Below are positions 33,481-42,392 of a DNA stretch of 64,000 nucleotides, in pieces. How positions within the stretch are numbered: the stretch's first letter is position 1; the number at the start of each line of letters is the position of its first letter. The notes under the pieces are model-generated. The model had not been told where the DNA came from, ran no database searches, and saw nothing but the letters and a program-made list of their open reading frames with translations. Made by a program: the position numbers and the translations under genes. The stretch spans positions 6,758,001 through 6,822,000 of the forward strand of contig OZ245942.1 of the NCBI GenBank assembly GCA_965230065.1, read 5' to 3'. This stretch comes from G965230065 sp965230065. Lineage in GTDB: Bacteria; Bacteroidota; Bacteroidia; Cytophagales; Cyclobacteriaceae.

Positions 33481-36400
33481 ATGGGCAACTTGACATGTTT
33501 TTTTAGAATAATACTTTCGGGAATAGTAATATTCTTCTACACGCACCCACTCGCATTTTCCCAGGATTTAGCTGCTGTAAATCGTAGTACAACGGCTGCT
33601 TACAATGTCCCTGTTGCAAATGGACAGCCGGGAGATACCAGGTCGCTCGCTTCCGTGCTGGAGGAACTGGAATCTGAGTATAAGATTCATTTCAGTTATG
33701 CCAGTCACCTGATTTCAAACAAGGCTGTGAACCAGACTGAAAAGCTCCATCACAATGCCAACCTGGATGAGCTATTAGAACATTTACTATCTCCGTTAGG
33801 ACTTCAGTTTGAAAAAATTGAACAGGATTTATACCTGATTTTTCAAGAAAAAAGTAAGCCGCCCTCCAAAATGAAACAAAAAGTTGTGCCAGATATAAAT
33901 AATGACAGCACTTCCCTGAAACTCATAAACAGGTTGGAGAAATTAAGAAGTAACTTAACATTATCACAAGAAAAAACCATTACTGGAAAAGTAACTGATG
34001 AGGATGATGAAGGATTGCCTGGAGTAAATATTATTGTGAAAAATACCACTTTAGGAACCGTCACCGATGTAAATGGTAATTATCAACTCAATGTACCTGA
34101 CGATGCTACAACACTGGTATTTTCTTCTGTTGGATATGTTTCGGAGGAAGTGAACATCAGTGGCAGATCAGTAATTAGTATTCAGATGGCACCTGACATT
34201 CAGGCACTCTCTGAAGTCGTAGTGGTAGGCTACGGTACACAGAAAAAAAGCGATATTGTAGGTTCAGTGTATTCTATTTCTGAAGAAAAGTTAGAGCAAA
34301 ATGCCAATCCTAATATCTTTCAGGCCCTTCAGGGAGCTGCACCTGGTCTAAATATTCAAAGGAGCAGTGGTGACCCTGGTACTTCCGGCAGTATACAAAT
34401 ACGGGGAATTAATTCTATATCCGCAAGCAATGAACCTCTCATTGTTTTTGATGGAATTCCATTCGCTGGCAATATTCGGGATATAAATCCTAACGATATA
34501 GCTTCCGTAGAAATCCTCAAAGATGCATCCGCATCCGCTATATATGGATCAAGAGCTGCAAACGGGGTTATCCTGATTACTTCCAAATCTGGTACTGCAA
34601 GTGGAACACAGGTCACGCTGAATACCAATTGGTCCTTTCAGAATGAAGCGGTTAAATACCCTGTAATGGGACCCGAACAATTCTATGACATCAGAGAATG
34701 GGCCTGGAGGCTAGACGGTTTACTCGAGGGGGTTCCCGAGGAAAACATCCCTTCAACGATATTGGAAGTAAATGAATTTAAGAGTTATGAAAGGGGTGAG
34801 AGTGTAGACTGGATGGATGAAATGATTAACGAAAATGCCCTTCGACAGGAATATCAACTCAGTGTAAGTACCGGAAATGAAAAAGTGAAGGAATACTTTT
34901 CGGTAGCATACCTTGCCGAAGAAGGATTGGAGGAATCAACAGGATTTGACCGCATTAACCTACAGAACAACGTAGAGTTACAATCTCTGGCCCCATGGCT
35001 AAAAATTGGAAACAACACCAGCTTGTCCATCAATAATTTTGAGCGCAGGGTACCAGGGAACTCCGGATCGACGGCCTACTATCGTTTGAGTCCTTATGGA
35101 AGGATATTCGAGGATGACGGCACCTATACCGAGTACCCCATGGCCAATGATGCCTTGTTGGGTAATCCCGTCGCCGAAAATAACCTGACAACAAGGGAGA
35201 ACAAGTTTAGAAACCTTTTTAATGCCTTTTATTTAACCGTTGAACCCGGATTTGCACCTGGTTTATCTTATACAGCTAGAATTGGTGTTACGTTAAGAAA
35301 CAGTTTTTCAGGAGTATACTTTCCTAAAGGTACGGCCATTGGTAATTCCCTGAGTGGATCGGCAGAAACCTATAACTCTGAACTCCTTGACCTGACCTGG
35401 GAGAATATTCTGAATTATCAAAAAAGTTTTGGTGACCATAACCTTTCTGCAACCGCATTGTATAGCCGACAACAGAGTAGGTTTGAAGAAAATTCTGCGG
35501 CTGCATCAGGATTTGTCAGCGATGAATACCTCTGGCATAACCTGGGCGGTGGCTCAGTGGTTGGTGCCCCCAGTTCTTCATTGGATGAATGGGACCTCGT
35601 CTCGTATATGCTCAGGGTAATGTATGATTTCAAAAATAAGTATTACCTTACTGTTACAGGCAGACAAGATGGATATTCGGGATTTGGGGAAGGCAATAAA
35701 TATGGGTTCTTTCCATCATTTGCAGTAGCATGGCGCTTATCCGACGAGAATTTTATGAATAGTGTCAATTGGCTTGATGACCTGAAAATAAGGGCTTCCT
35801 ATGGGTCTGTTGGTAACCAGGCGGTAGGAACCTTCCAGTCACTTGCCCAACTGACCAATGCCCAACCAGTATTTGGAGAGACCCTTTTTCCCGGGGTACG
35901 TGTCAGTTCATTGCCAAATGCAGACCTTAGCTGGGAGACTACCTGGTCTACAAACCTGGCCCTGGATTTTACAACATTAAATGGCAGGTTATCAGGTAAC
36001 CTTGAATTCTATGATTCTAAAACTGATGACATTCTGTTGAACCGCCAGATACCGAAAATTTCCGGGCAGAATGATATTACATTTAATATAGGTAAAGTCC
36101 AGAATACTGGAATTGAACTGGCGCTGAATACTATTCCTGTAACCTCTGGAGATTTTACATGGAAACTGGATGTTGTTTTCTCAACCAATCGAAATAAAAT
36201 TTTGGAGCTATACGGAGATACCCAGGATGATATTGCCAACGAATGGTTTATTGGAGAGCCTCTGGATGTTATTTACGATTATGAGTTTGGTGGGGTATGG
36301 CAATCGGGCCAGGAAGCTGAAATCGCTGAGTCAGCTACTCCTGACCGTGCTCCTGGAGATGCAATCATCGTAGACCAGAATGGAGACAACGTAATCAGTG

Positions 36401-36879
36401 GAGAAGACCGGAAAATTGTCGGATATCAGCAACCCCAATGGATTGGTGGTCTGAATTCAACATTTTCATACAAAGGGCTTAGCCTGAACGTATTTGTTCA
36501 AACCGTACAAAATCGTGACAGGGCAATTCAAAATGTTAATAACAATCGGTTCGGCCGGGTCAATGATATTCCCTTTAATTTTTGGACAGCGGACAATCCA
36601 TCTAATGAATGGGTGAGGCCAGGGATTAACCATGGATTATACTATGGCTCTATGAATGTTTTCGAGGCAAGTTTTACCCGGATCAAGGACGTTACCCTAT
36701 CCTATGACTTTCCAGCACCCGTCTTAAAAGCCATAGGATTGAATAAATTAGGGGTTTTTGTAAACCTTCACGATTATTTTACATTCACCAAGTTCCCTTG
36801 GATAGACCCGGAATCTGCTGCTGCATACCAATTATCCATACCCAAATATGTACAACTTGGCCTTTCTGTCACCCTTTAA
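33481..36879 (+). CDS. SusC/RagA family TonB-dependent transporter with STN domain (locus B)
   Basis: The protein has 1132 residues from the ATG at 33481 (MGNLTCFFRIIL); the frame is open 51 bp further up, across the hairpin, but the signal peptide supports the later start. Order: signal peptide (ending LAFSQ), STN domain (LASVLEELESEYKIHFSYAS to LYLIFQ), carboxypeptidase-regulatory-like domain (EKTITGKVTDEDDEGLPGVN), the SusC signature VVVVGYGTQKKSDIVGSV, plug (IRGINSISASNEPLIVFDG, LKDASASAIYGSRAANGVI), then barrel. It imports glycan fragments across the outer membrane and, through STN and FecR, signals their presence. The regulatory-like domain is nearly the same as in locus A while the barrels differ strongly. 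SusD starts 12 bp downstream. Confidence 0.94.
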   Translation: MGNLTCFFRIILSGIVIFFYTHPLAFSQDLAAVNRSTTAAYNVPVANGQPGDTRSLASVLEELESEYKIHFSYASHLISNKAVNQTEKLHHNANLDELLEHLLSPLGLQFEKIEQDLYLIFQEKSKPPSKMKQKVVPDINNDSTSLKLINRLEKLRSNLTLSQEKTITGKVTDEDDEGLPGVNIIVKNTTLGTVTDVNGNYQLNVPDDATTLVFSSVGYVSEEVNISGRSVISIQMAPDIQALSEVVVVGYGTQKKSDIVGSVYSISEEKLEQNANPNIFQALQGAAPGLNIQRSSGDPGTSGSIQIRGINSISASNEPLIVFDGIPFAGNIRDINPNDIASVEILKDASASAIYGSRAANGVILITSKSGTASGTQVTLNTNWSFQNEAVKYPVMGPEQFYDIREWAWRLDGLLEGVPEENIPSTILEVNEFKSYERGESVDWMDEMINENALRQEYQLSVSTGNEKVKEYFSVAYLAEEGLEESTGFDRINLQNNVELQSLAPWLKIGNNTSLSINNFERRVPGNSGSTAYYRLSPYGRIFEDDGTYTEYPMANDALLGNPVAENNLTTRENKFRNLFNAFYLTVEPGFAPGLSYTARIGVTLRNSFSGVYFPKGTAIGNSLSGSAETYNSELLDLTWENILNYQKSFGDHNLSATALYSRQQSRFEENSAAASGFVSDEYLWHNLGGGSVVGAPSSSLDEWDLVSYMLRVMYDFKNKYYLTVTGRQDGYSGFGEGNKYGFFPSFAVAWRLSDENFMNSVNWLDDLKIRASYGSVGNQAVGTFQSLAQLTNAQPVFGETLFPGVRVSSLPNADLSWETTWSTNLALDFTTLNGRLSGNLEFYDSKTDDILLNRQIPKISGQNDITFNIGKVQNTGIELALNTIPVTSGDFTWKLDVVFSTNRNKILELYGDTQDDIANEWFIGEPLDVIYDYEFGGVWQSGQEAEIAESATPDRAPGDAIIVDQNGDNVISGEDRKIVGYQQPQWIGGLNSTFSYKGLSLNVFVQTVQNRDRAIQNVNNNRFGRVNDIPFNFWTADNPSNEWVRPGINHGLYYGSMNVFEASFTRIKDVTLSYDFPAPVLKAIGLNKLGVFVNLHDYFTFTKFPWIDPESAAAYQLSIPKYVQLGLSVTL

Positions 36880-36891
36880 ACGGAAAAAATC

Positions 36892-38529
36892 ATGAAAAAT
36901 ATACTATATAAAAAAATCCTTTTTGTCATAGGGATACTCCTGTTGAATGCCTGTGATGATGATTTTCTGACCGAAGCTCCCAGAAGTTTCTTAAGTCCTG
37001 AAACGGCCTATTCTACTGATGATGGACTTGCCAGTGGTGCTGGGGGACTTTATGATGAATTTGTTATTAATTTCTTCCAGCACTCGCCCAGGTTCATTGC
37101 CTTCTGGGCAGCTGTAAATGGAGCTACGGATTTTAATATTCAGGGGGCTGCCAGGAGAAACAACGAGTTGCACCAACTCAACAGCGAGTTAAATGGACAG
37201 ACTGTAGATGCTGACCTGCAGCATTCATGGTCGCATTTCTACCGATTGGTGAATAATGCTACCAATATACTAGATTTCAGTGAAGCACACGAATGGAGCA
37301 ATGAGAACCTTAGAAATAGAACCGAAGGGGAAGCCCGGTTCTTTAGGGCATGGGGACATTTCTTCCTCACCATGTTATGGGGCGATGTTCCCCTGATTAA
37401 AGAAAGTGTAACCGGTGTAAAAGTTGACTTTACACGTACGCCACAGTCTGAAGTTCTTGCCTTTGTAGTTGAAGACCTAACGGCAGCAGCCGACCTCTTG
37501 CCATCCATACCCGATGATCCCGGACGGATTGTCAGGGGTACCGCTATGCACATGCTGGCTTATGCGTATCTGGCTCAGGAAGATTGGGTAAATGCCGAAA
37601 CCTGGGCGCAGGCCCTAATTGATGACCCAAACCATAGTCTTGTAACGGAGCGTTTTGGTACCAAGGCTGATGACCCCAAAGGTGACCCTTTCTGGGACCT
37701 TTTCCAACTGGATAATCACAATAATAACCCGGAAGCACTGATGGTTATTCAGAATGGCAACGCCGAGGCCAATCCACTCTATGCCGGATGGGCAAATGCC
37801 GGGGGTACTTTCCAGGTGCTTTGCATTCCCAGGGATCTTGGTACCCGCTATGAAAGGATTGCTGAACTCTTTCCCCATATCAAATACGGGGGCAGACGAA
37901 ACGGTTTGAACCAGCCTACTATGTCCTGGCTGGAATTATTCGAGTCGCAGGATGTCCGTCGTAACACTGCTAATGTACATCAGGTTTTTGTGGCACTAAC
38001 AAGCACTACCAATGCAAATGAAGGTGATACCATCTACGTGTACGGAGATCCAAATAAGGGTATTTATCCGCAGGATCACGTGAACCTACGACCTTACCCT
38101 ACAAAATGGGATTGGGAAGGTGTGCAGGCCGCTGGCCTAACGTATGGAACCACCATCCGGGATGCTTACGTCATTCGTTTAGCAGAGACCTACCTGATCC
38201 TTGCAGAAGCCCAGTTGATGCAAGGAAAAAATCAGGAGGCAGCGGATAATATCAACGCTGTCCGTGCCCGGGCAGGCGCCTCAATGGTTGCCCCTGGTGA
38301 TGTAACAATCGATTTTATTTTAGATGAGAAGGCAAGGGAACTTTGGGGGGAACAGTACAGCCGCAAGGTAGATCTATTCCGAACTGGGAAATATGTAGAG
38401 CGGGTCAAAAGGTACAACCCGGATGCAGGAGCTAATGTGCAGGAGTTTCATACCCTTTTGCCCATTCCACAATCTGAGATCGATCTGAACACCGGGGCAG
38501 AATTTTCACAAAACCAAGGGTATAATTAA
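36892..38529 (+). CDS. RagB/SusD family nutrient-binding outer-membrane lipoprotein (locus B)
   Basis: The protein has 545 residues. The lipoprotein signal ends LLLNAC with C21 as the lipidated residue, followed by DDDFLTEAPRSF, the usual SusD start. The TPR-rich core shows EGEARFFRAWGHFFLTMLWGDVPLI and MLAYAYLAQEDWVNAETWAQALI. The C-terminal part has YVIRLAETYLILAEAQLMQGKNQ in pieces, NAVRARAG and LDEKARELWGEQYSRKVDLF, all classic family motifs. It forms the surface lid of the SusC pair, binding the polysaccharide or its fragments. It is co-transcribed with susC (12-bp gap). A strong terminator follows its stop, so the downstream enzymes may be expressed separately or by read-through. Confidence 0.95.
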   Translation: MKNILYKKILFVIGILLLNACDDDFLTEAPRSFLSPETAYSTDDGLASGAGGLYDEFVINFFQHSPRFIAFWAAVNGATDFNIQGAARRNNELHQLNSELNGQTVDADLQHSWSHFYRLVNNATNILDFSEAHEWSNENLRNRTEGEARFFRAWGHFFLTMLWGDVPLIKESVTGVKVDFTRTPQSEVLAFVVEDLTAAADLLPSIPDDPGRIVRGTAMHMLAYAYLAQEDWVNAETWAQALIDDPNHSLVTERFGTKADDPKGDPFWDLFQLDNHNNNPEALMVIQNGNAEANPLYAGWANAGGTFQVLCIPRDLGTRYERIAELFPHIKYGGRRNGLNQPTMSWLELFESQDVRRNTANVHQVFVALTSTTNANEGDTIYVYGDPNKGIYPQDHVNLRPYPTKWDWEGVQAAGLTYGTTIRDAYVIRLAETYLILAEAQLMQGKNQEAADNINAVRARAGASMVAPGDVTIDFILDEKARELWGEQYSRKVDLFRTGKYVERVKRYNPDAGANVQEFHTLLPIPQSEIDLNTGAEFSQNQGYN

Positions 38530-38578
38530 TGGTCTCTATTAAAATGATAAATTAAGATTGTAAAACCTCTTTCAAATG

Positions 38579-38610
38579 AAGCTGGCCTTTAGTTCATGGC
38601 CAGCTTTTTA
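38579..38610 (+). terminator. Terminator between susD and the enzyme genes of locus B
   Basis: AAGCTGGCC (38579-38587) and GGCCAGCTT (38598-38606) form a perfect 9-bp stem with a 10-base loop, followed by TTTATTT. It splits the sensor/transport part of locus B from the sulfatase and hydrolase part. Confidence 0.85.
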
Positions 38611-38670
38611 TTTGATACACTTTATGAAGCACCATTTGTTACATACTGAATATTATTTTAGATTCAAACC

Positions 38671-40131
38671 ATGAATTACTCTTTCACAATCCTATTCCTT
38701 TCCCTGTTAATTTCATCCTGTGAAAAAACGAAGATCACGGAACGCCCCAACATCGTTTTCATTCTGGCAGATGACCTGGGGTACAATGAATTAAGTTGTT
38801 ACGGACAGAAGAACTTTTCCACCCCAAATATTGACAAACTGGCTGCTGATGGCATGCGATTTACTGATTTTTATGCCGGAAATACAGTTTGTGGTCCATC
38901 ACGTTGTAGTTTGATCACTGGTAAACATCCGGGAAATGCATCTATCAGGGCCAACTGGGGATGGCCAAATGGTATTGATCATACACCCCAAAGGATTGGT
39001 ATAAACAAAAATGATCAAACACTAGGAGAAATATTAAAAAAAGCCAGATACAAAACGGCTCATTGCGGAAAATGGCATATCGAGACAGCCGAAGATACAC
39101 TGCAAAACTGGCCAATACATAGGGGATACGACTATGTAATCCGGGAAAAATTTACAGCAGATGTCAAATCTGACCGGGCACAACGTTTGGAAGAGGAGGG
39201 CATCCGGTATGACGATAATTACCCGTATGCAATGTGGGAAAATGGTGAGCGCATTTCAATTTCTGAAAACGATCAAGGCCAAAGGGGTTACCTAATGGAT
39301 GATATCGTACTTGACGGCGGGATGGAATTTATTAGGGAAAACCATCAGAAACCTTTCTTCGTTTTTTTCTCTTTAAAAATCCCACACTCGCCTGAAACAC
39401 TACACACTTATGAAGAACTCTACCAGGACAAGGGCTGGCCTGAATGTGAACGCGTACATGCAGCCAGGATTATTTATCATGACAATCAGGTCGCAAAAAT
39501 AACAGGATTGATTGATAGCCTTGGGCTTAGTGAAAATACTGTAATTTTTTACAGCAGCGACAACGGAGGACACAGTGAAGGAGGCTCAAAACATCCTTCT
39601 GTTGATCCGTGTAAACATGACCATAAGTTTTTCAAGAGTAATGCACCCTTTCGTGGTTATAAACGTGATCTTTATGAAGGCGGAATCAGGGTGCCCTTTA
39701 TCGCAAGGTGGCCTGGCCATATATCTCCTGGTACAACCAGCGGCCACATCGGTGCATTCTGGGATGTAATGGCTACCCTGGCTGATATGAATAGAATAGA
39801 AATAAGTAACGACCATGACGGCATCTCTTTTTTACCTGAACTATTGGGTAAGGAACAGAAAGACCACTCACACTTATATTGGGAGTTTTACCAAAAAATG
39901 AACGATTTGCCATTCACCAAACAAGCCGTGCGCAAAGACAGTTGGAAAGGAGTGCGATATGGCAAGGACCAGCCCATTGAAATTTATAATTTAAAAAACG
40001 ATATCGGAGAATCAAACGATTTGAGTGCCCAGCACCCGGAAATTGTTGAGTTAATGGATTCACTATTTGAAGCCTCACATACATTTAATAAAAACTATCC
40101 CCAATCAACACCTGGTATGAAACTCCAATAG
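38671..40131 (+). CDS. Sulfatase, formylglycine-dependent, lipoprotein (locus B, first)
   Basis: The protein has 486 residues. The lipoprotein signal ends LISSC (C17). The sulfatase fold starts at RPNIVFILADDLGYNELSCYG with metal ligands D34/D35. C74-G-P-S-R78 is the Cys-type CxPSR motif that is converted to formylglycine. GKWH and SSDNGGHSEGG supply further active-site and metal residues. It belongs to the S1 arylsulfatase-like family and should remove sulfate esters from a glycan at the cell surface or in the periplasm. No sulfatase-maturating radical SAM enzyme is in this window. It is the first gene after the locus B terminator and is followed 17 bp later by an alpha/beta-hydrolase. Exact sulfate position specificity cannot be told. 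Confidence 0.93.
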   Translation: MNYSFTILFLSLLISSCEKTKITERPNIVFILADDLGYNELSCYGQKNFSTPNIDKLAADGMRFTDFYAGNTVCGPSRCSLITGKHPGNASIRANWGWPNGIDHTPQRIGINKNDQTLGEILKKARYKTAHCGKWHIETAEDTLQNWPIHRGYDYVIREKFTADVKSDRAQRLEEEGIRYDDNYPYAMWENGERISISENDQGQRGYLMDDIVLDGGMEFIRENHQKPFFVFFSLKIPHSPETLHTYEELYQDKGWPECERVHAARIIYHDNQVAKITGLIDSLGLSENTVIFYSSDNGGHSEGGSKHPSVDPCKHDHKFFKSNAPFRGYKRDLYEGGIRVPFIARWPGHISPGTTSGHIGAFWDVMATLADMNRIEISNDHDGISFLPELLGKEQKDHSHLYWEFYQKMNDLPFTKQAVRKDSWKGVRYGKDQPIEIYNLKNDIGESNDLSAQHPEIVELMDSLFEASHTFNKNYPQSTPGMKLQ

Positions 40132-40148
40132 CCAATAATTTAAAGTTA

Positions 40149-41336
40149 ATGAGAAAGCTGACAACAAATACATTATTTTCAGTCCTGATCCTTCTCATTT
40201 GTAGTTTATCTATAAATGCATATTGTCAGAATGATCTTTTATGTGTAGGCCATCACTGGACAGAAGACGAAGCCAACCTGATGATGAAAAAGTTTGGTGC
40301 ACAATGGCAGGATAAAGCTTCCTGGGAAAAACGCGCCAACATCATCCGCCAAGGCATCATTAAGGGAATGCAATTGGATAAAATGCCGGATATTGAAGGG
40401 AACTTCAACCCCATCATCAGAAATACCCGCACCATGGATGGGTATATCGTTGAAAACATTGCCATTGAAAGCTTTCCCGGGTTTTATATTACCGGTAACC
40501 TGTACCGCCCAACAGAAATGAAAACGAAAAACCCGGCCATCCTTTGTACCCACGGCCACAAGAGCAACCGGGGACTTACAGCAAACCTCCAAATACGTTG
40601 TGCTGCTTTGGCACGTATGGGCGCCATTGTTTTTGCTTATCAAATGGTAGGAAGGAGTGATCCTCCCCAGGTTTCCCATACTATGCCCATTTCTTTGTTA
40701 CTCCAAACCTGGAACAGTCAGCGGGTATTGGAATATCTACTTTCCCGGCCAGATGTAGACGCTACCCGTATCGGGATGACGGGGGAATCGGGCGGGGCAA
40801 CCCAAACTTTTATTTTGGCTGCGATTGATGACAGGCTCAAAGTTTCTGTTCCCGTAGCCCAGGTTTCGGCCCACTTCTTCGGAGGTTGCAAGGGTGAAAG
40901 TGGCATGCCCATTCACAAAAGCGAGCATCACCAAACCAACAATGTTGAGATTGCGGCCCTGGCAGCCCCTCGTCCCATGATGCTCATTTCTGACGGGGCC
41001 GATTGGACCAGAAATACGCCCCGCATTGAGTATCCTTATATTCAAAAAGTATATGCCTTGTACAATGCAGAACATAAAGTTGAAAATGTTCATTTCCCTG
41101 CCGAAAAGCATGATTATGGCTACTCCAAACGAACTGCTGCTTACGTATTTCTTGCCCATCATTTACAATTAGATTTGGACAAACTTCCTTACAACGAAGG
41201 CTTTCAGGAAGGTTTCGTGACCATTTTGCCCAATGAGCAACTCAATGTTTTTACTAATGAGCATCCTATGCCAGAAGATGCACTCATGGGTAATGAAGCA
41301 GTAATGGATTACCTGAAAATTTTTCCGAAACCCTAA
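40149..41336 (+). CDS. Secreted alpha/beta-hydrolase, candidate carbohydrate esterase
   Basis: The protein has 395 residues with a signal peptide to about residue 26. The alpha/beta-hydrolase fold is shown by CTHGHKSNRG (oxyanion-hole region near residue 135), the nucleophile elbow GESGGA with S214, LISDGADW with a likely acid, and EKHDYGYSKR with the likely catalytic histidine. It resembles the acetyl-xylan-esterase/dienelactone-hydrolase-like enzymes found in glycan loci, which remove acetyl or other ester groups. A peptidase of the same fold is less likely given the neighbours. It sits between a sulfatase and a beta-propeller gene with gaps of 17 and 12 bp, so it is in their operon. Substrate is inferred only from context. 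Confidence 0.75.
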   Translation: MRKLTTNTLFSVLILLICSLSINAYCQNDLLCVGHHWTEDEANLMMKKFGAQWQDKASWEKRANIIRQGIIKGMQLDKMPDIEGNFNPIIRNTRTMDGYIVENIAIESFPGFYITGNLYRPTEMKTKNPAILCTHGHKSNRGLTANLQIRCAALARMGAIVFAYQMVGRSDPPQVSHTMPISLLLQTWNSQRVLEYLLSRPDVDATRIGMTGESGGATQTFILAAIDDRLKVSVPVAQVSAHFFGGCKGESGMPIHKSEHHQTNNVEIAALAAPRPMMLISDGADWTRNTPRIEYPYIQKVYALYNAEHKVENVHFPAEKHDYGYSKRTAAYVFLAHHLQLDLDKLPYNEGFQEGFVTILPNEQLNVFTNEHPMPEDALMGNEAVMDYLKIFPKP

Positions 41337-41348
41337 AATCCAGAAAAA

Positions 41349-42329
41349 ATGCACAAACTACTGCCCTACCCTATCTTCTTACTGCTTTTCTCCGTTACCT
41401 TTTCTTTCTCCCAAGAACTCCCCAAAGAACTCATTACCACGAAGCCCAATTCCTGGCGATCAGCCACAATTTTTACTCATGTCATCTGGAAAGACCTGCT
41501 GTTTTATGGGGGTGGTGCCGGGGCAGATGGGGGCGATCCCCGGCATGAAATGGAAATTGGAGTCTTCCACCTTATTCAACCTGATTCTGGTTACCATCAT
41601 GAAAAGAACCCTGTCATTACCCGTGCCCAGTTCGGATTAGACCAGCCTGGAAAAGGCATTACCCCCCTTTCCATTTTTGACCGGGGCGATAGCTTGTTCA
41701 TGTTTTGCACCTCCAGGCCCGACGATGACCTCAATCCGCACATTGTCGTCATTTCTGCCAGTGTAGAAGATCCGTTTACCTGGGGAAATTATACAACTAT
41801 TGTAGATGAAAAATTTTCAGTAAAAGAAAATAATCATGGCGCCTCAGCCATCGTTAGCCCTGATGATCCCGGGAAATTGTTGCTCTATTTTGCAGCCTTA
41901 ACACCACCTCAAGCGTACCGGATATTACTGGCTGAAGTACCCATTGACAAGGTATCTGATCCAAGGGCTTATGCCCTGCTGAACAACTATGAAAACGCGG
42001 TATTAAAAAGAGAGGGCGCAAAAAACAATTACCCTTATGTGATTTATCACGAGAACCGAAAAGAGTACGAACTTTGGTACTCGGGTCAAACGATGGACAA
42101 TCCCAAAACGAGGTCTTGCTATAAAACTTCCTCTAAGCAAAAAGACAGTTTTCAACCTACTGCACAAGCTGTAGTAAACCCTTCAGGTATAAGTGATAGA
42201 AATGACAATGTGTACGCCACCGGACCGAAGGTTTACGGGAATCACCTATACTACTCTGGCAGAAATAAAAAGTCTGGCAATTATCTTTCTATTTTTTATG
42301 TAAACCTGGAAAAATTTAATCTGGAATAA
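41349..42329 (+). CDS. Secreted beta-propeller protein, possible glycoside hydrolase
   Basis: The protein has 326 residues with a signal peptide ending SFSFSQ. The mature part is rich in short beta-strands separated by turns with the flavour of a five-bladed propeller as in GH43, GH32 or GH117: LLFYGGGAGADGGDPRHEME, GITPLSIFDRGDSLFMFCTS, NNHGASAIVSPDDPGKLLLYF, NYPYVIYHENRKEYELWYSG and VYATGPKVYGNHLYYSGRN. The acidic residues usually catalytic in those families cannot be placed with confidence, so the family is left open. It is co-transcribed with the esterase-like gene (12-bp gap) and probably acts on the same glycan in the periplasm. It could also be a non-catalytic binding protein. Confidence 0.55.
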   Translation: MHKLLPYPIFLLLFSVTFSFSQELPKELITTKPNSWRSATIFTHVIWKDLLFYGGGAGADGGDPRHEMEIGVFHLIQPDSGYHHEKNPVITRAQFGLDQPGKGITPLSIFDRGDSLFMFCTSRPDDDLNPHIVVISASVEDPFTWGNYTTIVDEKFSVKENNHGASAIVSPDDPGKLLLYFAALTPPQAYRILLAEVPIDKVSDPRAYALLNNYENAVLKREGAKNNYPYVIYHENRKEYELWYSGQTMDNPKTRSCYKTSSKQKDSFQPTAQAVVNPSGISDRNDNVYATGPKVYGNHLYYSGRNKKSGNYLSIFYVNLEKFNLE

Positions 42330-42392
42330 GCAGGTACTATTTCTTATTCTTTGAAGGTTTTTGGGAGATTGAAAAATACGTAACTTTCCGGC

